Assembly (NCBI GenBank): GCA_964624465.1
Contig: CAZUZD010000084.1
Coordinates: forward strand, 1 to 20,367
Direction: 5' to 3'
DNA from: CAZUZD01 sp964624465
GTDB lineage: Bacteria > Planctomycetota > Planctomycetia > Isosphaerales > Isosphaeraceae
DNA length: 20,367 nucleotides
Part shown: positions 1 to 5,962 of the stretch, piece by piece
Position numbering within the stretch: the first letter of the stretch is position 1
Layout: every line of letters begins with the position of its first letter
Translations under genes and position numbers: made by a program
Notes under the pieces: model-generated
The model's database searches: none
What the model saw: the letters and a program-made list of their open reading frames with translations, nothing else
Told to the model about the DNA's origin: nothing

Positions 1-107
1 GGGTGGCCCGGGGCCGGCGGGGGGTGGACGGGGAAGGGTTGGGTGGTTGCAAAAGCCCCCCGCCCGTCTGGGGGGGGGGGTCCGGCCCCCCCCCCCCCCC
101 CCCCCAA
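1..107. other. Low-complexity G/C tract, probable contig-edge artefact
   Basis: This stretch is almost only G and C, with a run of ten or more Gs near 71-80 followed by about twenty Cs near 86-105. It abuts, without transition, a sequence that resembles the 5' tip of an IS66-type element. Open frames through it encode only Gly/Pro/Arg-rich strings with no recognisable domain. The simplest reading is a contig end at a multi-copy transposon, padded with low-quality homopolymer sequence. A genuine G/C hairpin cannot be excluded. No gene is supported here. Confidence 0.55.
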
Positions 108-176
108 AGTGGTCATCCTCGAAGAGGTCCGTCAGCCTATCGGGTTCCGACAGGTGATTCAGGCAGGCTTCCCGAG
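108..176 (-). repeat. 5' tip of a second IS66-type element (truncated copy)
   Basis: The sequence matches the region just upstream of tnpA at 5580-5647 over its whole length with scattered mismatches. Shared blocks include GATTCAGGCAGGCTT and the CGTCA-CCTATCGG segment. In the complete copy this region lies between the tnpA start codon and the proposed terminal repeat, and similarity fades at the same relative place (about 176 here, 5647 there). The body of this copy would extend leftward, but homology stops where the poly-C tract begins. The AlbA_2 and XRE genes therefore lie between two IS66-type ends of the same orientation. Confidence 0.6.
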
Positions 177-416
177 AGGGCATCAACTGTCAACGGATGA
201 CAGCGCCGAGAACGATCAAGGTTCGCATGCGTTTGAATCGATGTGGCTGGACTGGAACTCGTCACCTACGGCGAAACTCGCGAAGGAGGCGAAGAAAGTC
301 GACGACGCCCGATTGTTCAGTTCGTAGGCAAGCAATCCAGCGGGGTTTGTTCGCTTCGTCCGCATACCTCGCGACGACTCCGGCTACCCCCAATCCTATC
401 ACCCGGGAGCCGTCCG
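177..416. other. Upstream region of the AlbA_2 gene, no gene seen
   Basis: Between the IS66-type tip and the AlbA_2 start I see no convincing gene. The AlbA_2 reading frame stays open back to 243, but the extra residues are Arg-rich and lack domain character, so they were not included. A short imperfect palindrome (CTGTCA/TGACAG, 187-203) lies just outside the transposon tip. No clear sigma70 promoter was identified. Confidence 0.4.
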
Positions 417-1448
417 ATGCCTGGCCCGCCGTCGATCGCCCAGTCCCTATTCGACAGGATCGAGAATCCGTCCGGGGGCCAGACTGCGTTCGAGTACCTC
501 CGCAGGTTAGCCGATCCAGATCAGCCCCCGACCTTCGAGGGCCAGTACTTGGAGGTCAAGGTCGGCACCACGCCGAACGGGGACCGCAGGCCCGAGGACT
601 TCGATGCGGCATTCTGCGAGGCCCTGGCCGGGTTCGCCACGACCGGCGGCGGGGTGCTGATCCTGGGGCTCGCCACCGGAATGGACAAGCGAAATAAATC
701 AGGGCGAATCGACGGCGTGGCAATGGTTCGGAATCCCGAGGAGGTCAGGAACCGCCTGGAGCGGAACCATCACCAGGCGACCGACCCGCCGGTCCTCGGC
801 GTCGATTTCAAGTTCTACGCCGATCCTGCCGACGAGACCCGGGGGTTCGTGGTGATCCACGTCCCCGAGAGCCGGTTCAAGCCACACCGCTCCGAGGCCC
901 CGGGGAAGAAACGATGGGTGATGCGGGTCAACGACAAGTTCGTCGACGTGCCCCCGCCAGTGCTCCGCAGCCTCTTCTACCCGCAGCGGCACGCCCGGCT
1001 CGTGGTCCAGTGTTCGCCGATCCTGCGACGCCACGCGGAGGAGCCGGACGGAATCATCCGGAGGGTCGACTTCCGGTTCCGGGTCAAGAACCTGGGCCCG
1101 TCAACCGCCCACGATCTCACGCTAAAGTTCAGCTTGAACCCGGAGCTGGAGTACCACGCGAGCGTGGGGTGGCAGGCACGTCGGGTGGAACCCTACCATC
1201 GCTTCTCGCAGACCGGCCCGATCCACCCTGGCGACGCGTTGCACGTCTGCGTCGCCGAGACCATCGAGAAGCCGATCCCCAACTCGATCTCGAGATACCG
1301 GGTTCACGAGATGGACTTCGAGGTCCAGGTCTTCGCGACCGACCAGGAGCCCACTTCGTGTGCCGTCACCCTCGATCAAAATCAGATCATGGCCGGGGAT
1401 CTCTACACCTTCACCCTGGAGCCGCTGGACATCGACAAGATCTTCTAA
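417..1448 (+). CDS. AlbA_2/Schlafen-type domain protein with C-terminal beta-rich region
   Basis: The protein has 343 residues. Residues ~40-190 fit the AlbA_2 (Schlafen AlbA_2, formerly 'divergent AAA-4') family: an early Glu/Lys pair in YLEVK (E46, K48), then a helix ending in GFATTGGGVLILGL, and a later RWVMRVNDKFVDVPPP segment where the family has its 'yyiR-g' strand. Residues ~195-343 look like a beta-sandwich, with alternating hydrophobic residues and VKNLGPSTAHDLTLKFSLNP. Such proteins are often nucleic-acid-associated regulators or defence components; the exact role here is unknown. I chose ATG 417 because GGGAG sits 7 bases upstream; the frame is open to 243. The gene converges on the XRE pair, and a strong hairpin begins at the base after its stop. 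No HTH or ATPase motif is evident. Confidence 0.8.
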   Translation: MPGPPSIAQSLFDRIENPSGGQTAFEYLRRLADPDQPPTFEGQYLEVKVGTTPNGDRRPEDFDAAFCEALAGFATTGGGVLILGLATGMDKRNKSGRIDGVAMVRNPEEVRNRLERNHHQATDPPVLGVDFKFYADPADETRGFVVIHVPESRFKPHRSEAPGKKRWVMRVNDKFVDVPPPVLRSLFYPQRHARLVVQCSPILRRHAEEPDGIIRRVDFRFRVKNLGPSTAHDLTLKFSLNPELEYHASVGWQARRVEPYHRFSQTGPIHPGDALHVCVAETIEKPIPNSISRYRVHEMDFEVQVFATDQEPTSCAVTLDQNQIMAGDLYTFTLEPLDIDKIF

Positions 1449-1486
1449 CGCGAGCGGCCGGCACCCGAAGGCACCGGCCGCTCGCG
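1449..1486. terminator. Perfect 13-bp hairpin between convergent genes
   Basis: The left arm at 1449-1461 is exactly complementary to the right arm at 1474-1486, with a 12-nt loop. It starts at the first base after the AlbA_2 stop codon and lies between rightward and leftward genes, so it could serve both directions. There is no T-tract on either side, so classical intrinsic termination is only an inference. It may instead stabilise the 3' ends. Confidence 0.6.
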
Positions 1487-1512
1487 ACGTCAGGACGGCC
1501 CCCGGGTGCCCC

Positions 1513-1887
1513 TCAGAGGCCCAGGCAGTCGTGGGCGATCATCAGGGCGTCCTCGCGGTCCACCTGCGCGCCTGTAAACGCTCCGCAGGGCCTCGGCCGT
1601 GGCGGCCTTCAGGATCAGGAAGGCGGTAGCCGGGTCGAGGAAGTCGCAGTAGACGACCAGGTCATCGCAATTGTCGACCAGGCAGGTAACGACCAGCTCC
1701 CCCCTCGGGATCCAGGGCTAGGGTGGGCATGTCGGCCTCCTCGGCGGCGCTGGCGGCCACCGAGGCGACCCAAGGGCAGCTCGGTGACGATCACCGAGTC
1801 GGGCAGGTGGCGGCGGATAGCCTCGAAGCGGGCCCGCACCGCCCCAAGCTTGGGGTAGTTGCGTCTGGACCTCGTGGCATTATTCAT
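1513..1887 (-). pseudogene. Frameshifted small gene coupled to the XRE regulator
   Basis: The ATG at 1885-1887 overlaps the TAA of the XRE gene by 8 bases (GATGAATAATG), a typical translational-coupling arrangement. The first frame reads about 40 residues (NYPKLGAVRARFEAIRRHLP, then DSVIVTELPL). Coherent sequence then continues in other frames: ASVAASAAEEADMPTLALD, then a stretch containing ELVVTCLVDNCDDLVVYCDF and ATAFLILKAATAEALRSV. It returns to the original frame for AQVDREDALMIAHDCLGL and a TGA at 1513-1515. The start and final stop are in the same frame, so the original product was about 124 residues. I do not recognise the family. The frameshifts could be true decay or local sequencing error; neighbouring genes are intact. 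Confidence 0.55.
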
Positions 1888-2620
1888 CTCGGTCCATGTT
1901 CGACTGAGGCGGTCCCAGCTCCTCTGTTTCGGCAATCGTCCGATCGACCGAGCTTTGGGGCTCGGCCGGGGACGGGGACAAGACCTGCCGTGGCAGTAAG
2001 CTCTGGAGAGCGTGGTGCTCGGCGAGAGAACCTCCATCGCGTGAATCTCGGTATTGAATCAAAGCACTGAAAGCGTCTTCGAACGAAAGACCTAAAAGAG
2101 TTCTTATCAAATTTAAAAATTTCGCTTTTTCCATAGGACTCAAATCGTAATCGGCTTGCTGGGGCCGTACTGTCCTCAGATCATGATCGAACGTCTGTCG
2201 CTCCTGCCTCCGCTCAGACTGCTGCCGGTCCGTGAGTCCATCCACTCGGCTCACTGGATCAAATACAATGCGACCATTTTTTCTTTTATTTCGCATTATT
2301 AGGTTCATATATTCGCTGAAGTGAGCTTTTTCGGATTCGTCTATCTTGCGTACATGCGTTTCGTATGATTCTGCAGCAGGCATCTCAAGAGAATAATCGA
2401 GTTTCGGTGGTGGCCAGTCGGCCTCGTCATCTGCCAGCCAGTCTGGGGGGCAACGCAGGAGCAAGGCCAGTTTGACAAGCTGCTCCAAAGTCGGCTTGCC
2501 ATGCCTGCCCCATTTGGCAATCCGGGCTTGGGGAAGGTCGCAAAGCTGTTCCACCTTAGCTTGAGTTAGATTTCGTACGTCGATCAGTTTCTTGAGCTTT
2601 TCAGCAAATGGTAGGCCCAT
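1880..2620 (-). CDS. XRE-type helix-turn-helix regulator
   Basis: The product is about 246 residues from ATG 2620. Residues ~5-65 form a Cro/C1-type HTH: FAEKLKKLIDVRNLTQAKVE, then LPQARIAKWGRHGKPTLEQL and LALLLRCPPDWL, matching helices 1-5 of the fold. The remaining ~180 residues are polar and charged, with a helical patch (LSPMEKAKFLNLIRTLLGLS) and no domain I know. A GTG at 2671 in the same frame, with AGGAG 12 bases upstream, would add 17 Trp/Pro/His-rich residues and is the alternative start. The gene is clearly AT-richer than its neighbours, suggesting recent acquisition. It is followed by a coupled, frameshifted small gene, so it may regulate its own two-gene operon. A toxin-antitoxin-like role is possible but unproven. 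Confidence 0.75.
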   Translation of the reverse strand: MGLPFAEKLKKLIDVRNLTQAKVEQLCDLPQARIAKWGRHGKPTLEQLVKLALLLRCPPDWLADDEADWPPPKLDYSLEMPAAESYETHVRKIDESEKAHFSEYMNLIMRNKRKNGRIVFDPVSRVDGLTDRQQSERRQERQTFDHDLRTVRPQQADYDLSPMEKAKFLNLIRTLLGLSFEDAFSALIQYRDSRDGGSLAEHHALQSLLPRQVLSPSPAEPQSSVDRTIAETEELGPPQSNMDRDE

Positions 2621-2694
2621 AATTCCGTTCTCGTGAGGGGGGCGGTGCAGGCTCGTGAACCACCATGGCACGGGCCAAGGCTCCTAAGCACACT

Positions 2695-2723
2695 ATGATA
2701 GTCACAATTCGGCAATTCGGCAA
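2695..2723 (-). promoter_or_regulatory. Candidate sigma70-type promoter for the XRE operon
   Basis: Read on the minus strand, TTGCCG (2718-2723) is followed by a 17-base spacer and TATCAT (2695-2700). Transcription would begin near 2688, leaving a short leader before either XRE start. The spacer and -35 contain a tandem 8-bp repeat of ATTCGGCA (2707-2722, plus strand) that could be an operator for the XRE protein. The -35 also overlaps the proposed end of the IS66 element, so the insertion may have supplied part of the promoter. Confidence 0.45.
2707..2722. repeat. Tandem 8-bp repeat upstream of the XRE gene
   Basis: ATTCGGCA occurs twice head to tail, and the following bases (AGCCGGCA, ATCCGATA) continue the 8-base period imperfectly. 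The location within the candidate XRE promoter suggests an operator. It also overlaps the proposed left inverted repeat of the IS66 element, so it may simply be transposon-end sequence. Confidence 0.5.
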
Positions 2724-2726
2724 GCC

Positions 2727-3026
2727 GGCAATCCGATAATGGCCTGATTAGGGTCCATCCGGGGTCCGACTAACCAAAGGGCCACGCGCCGGGCCGTTGC
2801 CGGGGCGGATTCGGATCTTGAGATCCACCTCGCCACCTGCGCCAACGGCATCCCGACCGGTGCGGTCCGCACCGCGGGACAGCGGCACGGGTCGACGCAG
2901 GTCGAGGCCGTGAGGGCCTCGACCTGTATTCCAGGCTCAGCCGGCGGCCGGCAGTCATGCCGTCCGAAGACCGTGGTCGGTGACACGGGTCGGCCAGGCT
3001 GGCGGTGAGGCTCGCTCGGCCGAGGT
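2727..3026. other. Noncoding 3' end of the IS66 element
   Basis: About 300 bases between the proposed left terminus and the tnpC stop hold no convincing gene. They contain a 17-base palindrome (2858-2874) and a strong hairpin (2898-2926). The only long frames, on the minus strand, are Arg/Pro-rich strings of the kind expected by chance at this GC content. Confidence 0.5.
2898..2926 (-). terminator. 12-bp perfect hairpin downstream of tnpC
   Basis: Arms 2898-2909 and 2915-2926 are exactly complementary, with a 5-nt loop. The hairpin lies about 100 bases after the tnpC stop in the direction of transcription. No T-run follows, so it may be a terminator, a processing barrier, or a subterminal structure of the transposon. 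A separate 17-base palindrome (CGGTGCGG-T-CCGCACCG, 2858-2874) lies further downstream. Confidence 0.5.
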
Positions 3027-4673
3027 TCAATCCAGCGCCTCGCGGTAGTTCCAGGGCAGCCAGCGGTCGGGATCCGACTCGAGCTCGGCGGCGTGATGCT
3101 GCAGCTCGGTCAGGTATTCGAACGGGTTGGCCTGGTTCAGCCCGCAGGTCACGATCAGGCTCATCAGCAGGTCGCCCACCCGGGCTCCGGCCGCGGTCCG
3201 GTAGAACAGCGCGTTCTTGCGGTGCAGGATTGCGCGCTTCAGCACCCGCTCGCACACGTTGTTGTCCAGCGGGGCCCCCGCCACTCGCAGGAACAGCGTC
3301 AGGCGACCCCAGTGCCGCAGCAGGTACCGGATCGCCCCGCCCAGCGCCGAGTTGGGCTCGGCCTGCTTCTGCTCCAGCTGAGCCGTCAGCCAGCCGTGCA
3401 GCTGATGCAGCGTCGGACCGCTCTGCTCCTGATGCAGTCGCAGCCGCGCCTCGGGGGACAGGCCCTGCGTCCGGGCCTCGGCGTCGACCCGGTAGACCAC
3501 GGCCAGGCTCTCGAGCAGGTGCCGGCAGGGTTCGGGGAACCGGTCGTGGATCTCGACGAACTGCCGCCGGGCGTGGGCCAGGCAGTGCGCCACGATCGTC
3601 CGCAGCTCACACGGCAGGTTGCGAGCCAGGGCGTCGCACATCTGGATCGGCGGTGGCAGCGCGTCGGCGCGATGCCGCAGCACATCGGCCAGGTTCTCCC
3701 CCGCATGCTGCCGGCCGCTGAAGAACAGCGCCACCCGGTGGCCGTCCCCCACCGAGACCACGCCCGAGGTGTACAGCCCCCGGCGGCTGGCCGCGACGCC
3801 CGCCTCGGGGGGCTCCGCCGTCGACGGCGCGGCGGCCTGAGCCCGCAGCTGCAGGATCCGGACCGTGGTGTCGTCGTTGTGCAGCACGCCCCCCTGGGCG
3901 GCCTGGCGGACCAACGCCTCGAAGGCCGGGGTCAGGTTCCGGGCCAGGGCCTGGACGATTTCCCACTGGGTCGAGGCCGGCAGCGGGACGCCCAGGTCCC
4001 CCTGCAGGCCATCGACACGGTTGAACGGCAGTCCCGTGCCGTATTTCAGCAGCGCGATCATGCTGGCCGCCCTGGCGTCGTACTTCCGCTCGCCGGCGTC
4101 CGGGGGCGCTTCGGCGGTGAAGACCCGGCCGCAGAGGTGACACCGCAGCTTCTGGAGCTGGTAGACCCGGGCCGCCAGCGGCGGCTGGCCCGTGATCCGG
4201 ACCAGGACACCCGGGGCCTTGTCGTAGACGATGCCCCCGGCGCAGTCGGGGCACGGGTCGCCCGCGGTCAGCGTAGGGTGCGGTACGTCGATCCGGGTGG
4301 CGCCCGGGTAGGCCCCGGCGCCATGGCGGCCGTGACCTCGACGCACCGTCGCGACCGGTGTCCCGGCCATCGCGTCGTCCGCCGGTGCGGCCTGGCCGGT
4401 TGCCTCGGCCGATGGGGGTTCCGGTGCTGACGGCTCGTCGGCCTTCGCGCCCACCACGACCTCGGTCGACTCGGTCCGGGCGCCGAAGAGCAGCTGACGC
4501 AGCCGGCGGATCGTGGTGTTGCGGTCGTCGACCAGGTCGACCACGTGGGCGTACGACTCGAAGATCACGCGGATCAGGGCCGCGTCCTGGGCGTCGAGCC
4601 CGGACTGCTCGACCCGACCCAGGACCTGCTCCAGCCGGCGACTGTCCACCTCGACCAGCTCCGTGGCCTGCAT
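3027..4673 (-). CDS. tnpC: IS66-family transposase TnpC
   Basis: This is the DDE transposase of the element, 548 residues from ATG 4673. An N-terminal helical region (VDLVDDRNTTIRRLRQLLFG) is the family's leucine-zipper/HTH part. A zinc-ribbon has CPDC at ~141-144 and CHLC at ~178-181. The catalytic core carries HNDDTTVRI (Asp ~267/268), QMCDALARN (Asp ~347) and PLDNNVCERVLKR (Glu ~475), and the tail NPFEYLTELQHHA is the usual IS66 C-terminus. The frame is open upstream to a TTG at 4793, which would add 40 Gly/Ala/Arg-rich residues. I preferred the ATG because the sequence becomes family-like there, but the upstream start would place it 18 bases after tnpB, closer to normal IS66 spacing. The gene appears intact, so the element may be active. 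Confidence 0.9.
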   Translation of the reverse strand: MQATELVEVDSRRLEQVLGRVEQSGLDAQDAALIRVIFESYAHVVDLVDDRNTTIRRLRQLLFGARTESTEVVVGAKADEPSAPEPPSAEATGQAAPADDAMAGTPVATVRRGHGRHGAGAYPGATRIDVPHPTLTAGDPCPDCAGGIVYDKAPGVLVRITGQPPLAARVYQLQKLRCHLCGRVFTAEAPPDAGERKYDARAASMIALLKYGTGLPFNRVDGLQGDLGVPLPASTQWEIVQALARNLTPAFEALVRQAAQGGVLHNDDTTVRILQLRAQAAAPSTAEPPEAGVAASRRGLYTSGVVSVGDGHRVALFFSGRQHAGENLADVLRHRADALPPPIQMCDALARNLPCELRTIVAHCLAHARRQFVEIHDRFPEPCRHLLESLAVVYRVDAEARTQGLSPEARLRLHQEQSGPTLHQLHGWLTAQLEQKQAEPNSALGGAIRYLLRHWGRLTLFLRVAGAPLDNNVCERVLKRAILHRKNALFYRTAAGARVGDLLMSLIVTCGLNQANPFEYLTELQHHAAELESDPDRWLPWNYREALD

Positions 4674-4811
4674 CCCAGCGACCCGTCGAACGGGGTCCAG
4701 CCGGGCCGCCGCCCCGGCATCCTCAGCCTGGGCCCCGCGACCGGCAGCATCCGCATCGGGGCCCAGTGAACCAGGCGGGCCACGCACTGGCAAGGACCTG
4801 TCTCGACCCGA

Positions 4812-5177
4812 TCAACTGGGCGGCCCGACCGGCCGCCAGTCGGCCGCCACCCCGGTCCGGGTCGGGTCGCCGGCCGCCAGCAAGACCGCCAGCTGATGAG
4901 CGGCCAGCCGCGCGGCGGCCGTCCCTTCGACCATCGGCGGCCACCAGGAGAGCTTTCCCTGGGACAGACGCTTCTGGCAAAGCCAGAAGCCCTGGCCGTC
5001 ATACAGCAGCAGCTTCACCGCGGTGGCCTTGCGATTGCGGAATACGAACACGACGCCGGTCCACGGATCCTGACCCAGCGACTCCTGGCAAAGCCGGGCC
5101 AGACCGTCGATCCCACGACGGAAGTCGACCGGTTCGAGGGCGACCAGGATCTTCATCTGCGGCGTGATCTGGAGCAT
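4812..5177 (-). CDS. tnpB: IS66-family accessory protein TnpB
   Basis: The 121-residue product has the whole signature of IS66 Orf2/TnpB: MKILVALEPVDFRRGIDGLA near the start, then the central DPWTGVVFVFRNRKATAVKL and LLLYDGQGFWLCQKRLSQGK. TnpB is required for transposition in several IS66 elements, but its biochemical role is not settled. It is not related to the RNA-guided TnpB of IS200/IS605. Its start ATG overlaps the tnpA stop by one base (TGATG at 5175-5179), so translation is probably coupled. The family-typical methionine is residue 8 (MKILV); the upstream methionine was kept because it forms the overlap. The last ~15 residues are less typical of the family. Confidence 0.93.
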   Translation of the reverse strand: MLQITPQMKILVALEPVDFRRGIDGLARLCQESLGQDPWTGVVFVFRNRKATAVKLLLYDGQGFWLCQKRLSQGKLSWWPPMVEGTAAARLAAHQLAVLLAAGDPTRTGVAADWRPVGPPS

Positions 5178-5578
5178 CAGCGCGCGGCTCCGATCCCGCG
5201 TGCCAGGGCCTCGAGGTCGGCCGCCTCGAAGCCGGTCAGCTCGAGGCGCAGGCTGGACCCGTCACCGGGCTCCCACTGGAGCCGGCAGTGCCGGATCGGG
5301 GTCAGCGACGCGGGCGTCAACTCGACGAACGTCGGCGGCCTGGGGGCCGGACGCGTGGGCTCAGCGGTCGGCTGGACCCGGCGTTTCAGGCTGTAGTAAT
5401 CGAGCCCGAGCGCCGTGGCGGCGCGGCTGAGCCCGTGGGTCTGGGCCAGGCGTGCGGCGAGATCCCAGAGTTCTGTTGGGATCCGCTGTCCGGGCTGCCG
5501 GCGGAGCAGCCAGTCCTGGAAGCGCTCTCGAGCCCGCCGGAGCTCCGGCGGAGGCGGCTCTTTCCCGATCTCCCTCAT
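5177..5578 (-). CDS. tnpA: IS66-family accessory protein TnpA
   Basis: The 133-residue product is the first gene of the IS66 operon. The N-terminal half has a helix-turn-helix-like segment, IPTELWDLAARLAQTHGLSR followed by AATALGLDYYSLKRR, as in IS66 TnpA/Orf1 proteins that may bind DNA. The C-terminal half (FVELTPASLTPIRHCRLQWE, then LRLELTGFEAADLEALARG) is the usual short beta/alpha ending of the family. The start is supported by GGAGGA five bases upstream on the minus strand. That ribosome binding site is partly within a hairpin, which may limit translation. Confidence 0.88.
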   Translation of the reverse strand: MREIGKEPPPPELRRARERFQDWLLRRQPGQRIPTELWDLAARLAQTHGLSRAATALGLDYYSLKRRVQPTAEPTRPAPRPPTFVELTPASLTPIRHCRLQWEPGDGSSLRLELTGFEAADLEALARGIGAAR

Positions 5579-5581
5579 TGC

Positions 5582-5601
5582 GGTCCTCCTCGATGAGGAC
5601 C
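5582..5601 (-). promoter_or_regulatory. Hairpin overlapping the tnpA ribosome binding site
   Basis: In the minus-strand transcript the 7-base arm 5595-5601 pairs perfectly with 5582-5588, with a 6-nt loop. The GGAGGA ribosome binding site (5584-5589) lies mostly in the 3' arm, five bases before the tnpA ATG. Such a structure would reduce translation of transcripts reading in from outside, as known for other insertion sequences. Here that role is inferred from position only. Confidence 0.5.
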
Positions 5602-5647
5602 GTCAACCTATCGGCTCTCGTTCCACGATTCAGGCAGGCTTGCCGAA

Positions 5648-5857
5648 AGCACACGCTTCAGCTACGGCCGGATCCGGTTCTGGCTGGGTCGCCACTGGAT
5701 CCAGGCGGTGATCCCGCGGCGAAGCGACCGGGTCGGCGACCGGGGTGTCTATTGAACCCCTCGGCGGCGGCCGGGTTGGCTTGGCGATGTCGAGGCTGCG
5801 GGGCAATCGTGCCGATCGACAATCAAGAAAACTTCCAAAAATCTTGCCGCTTGCCTA
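5648..5857. other. Intergenic region between IS66 element and ParB-like gene
   Basis: About 200 bases outside the transposon precede the candidate promoter of the ParB-like gene. Frames crossing it carry no recognisable domain. The right half (about 5815-5885) is AT-rich relative to the surroundings, with several A- and T-runs, as expected for a promoter region. A BamHI-like site and short repeats are present, but nothing decisive. Confidence 0.4.
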
Positions 5858-5885
5858 TTGAATTGATTGCGATTGGAAATATCAT
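5858..5885 (+). promoter_or_regulatory. Candidate promoter of the ParB-like/primase operon
   Basis: TTGAAT (5858-5863) and TATCAT (5880-5885) are separated by 16 bases in a locally AT-rich patch, 77 bases before the TTG start at 5963. This is the only reasonable sigma70-like site upstream of the element's rightward gene block. It is a weak consensus match and untested. Confidence 0.35.
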
Positions 5886-5962
5886 GAGCCTGACGACTGG
5901 GCCGAGCCTGCCGGGTGGCAGTGATCTCGAGCCGGTCTGATGTCTAGTGGGAGGAGTCGGCC

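Larger units (their letters stand above)
2716..5647 (-). mobile_element. IS66-family insertion sequence (tnpA-tnpB-tnpC)
   Basis: The three standard IS66 genes lie in the standard order on the minus strand and appear intact. An 11-bp perfect inverted repeat, TTCGGCAAGCC at 2716-2726 and its complement at 5637-5647, is the best candidate for the termini and gives an element of 2.93 kb, slightly longer than typical for the family. Similarity with the second copy at 108-176 ends at the same point on the tnpA side, supporting that boundary. An exact 8-bp direct repeat AAGCACAC occurs at 2686-2693 and 5647-5654; IS66 elements make 8-bp duplications, but on the left it lies 22 bases outside the inverted repeat. 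The left boundary is therefore uncertain. Confidence 0.75.

Noticed and set aside
1..327. Small frames in the G/C-rich left edge
   Set aside because: Products are Gly/Pro/Arg homopolymer-like and cross an IS tip; probably artefact.
2702..2986. Minus-strand 94-residue frame downstream of tnpC
   Set aside because: It crosses two palindromes and the proposed IS terminus and has no domain or good ribosome binding site.
2716..5647. CRISPR-related or RNA-guided TnpB system
   Set aside because: The tnpB gene here is the IS66 accessory protein, unrelated to the RNA-guided IS605 TnpB; no CRISPR-like regularly spaced repeats were found anywhere in the window.
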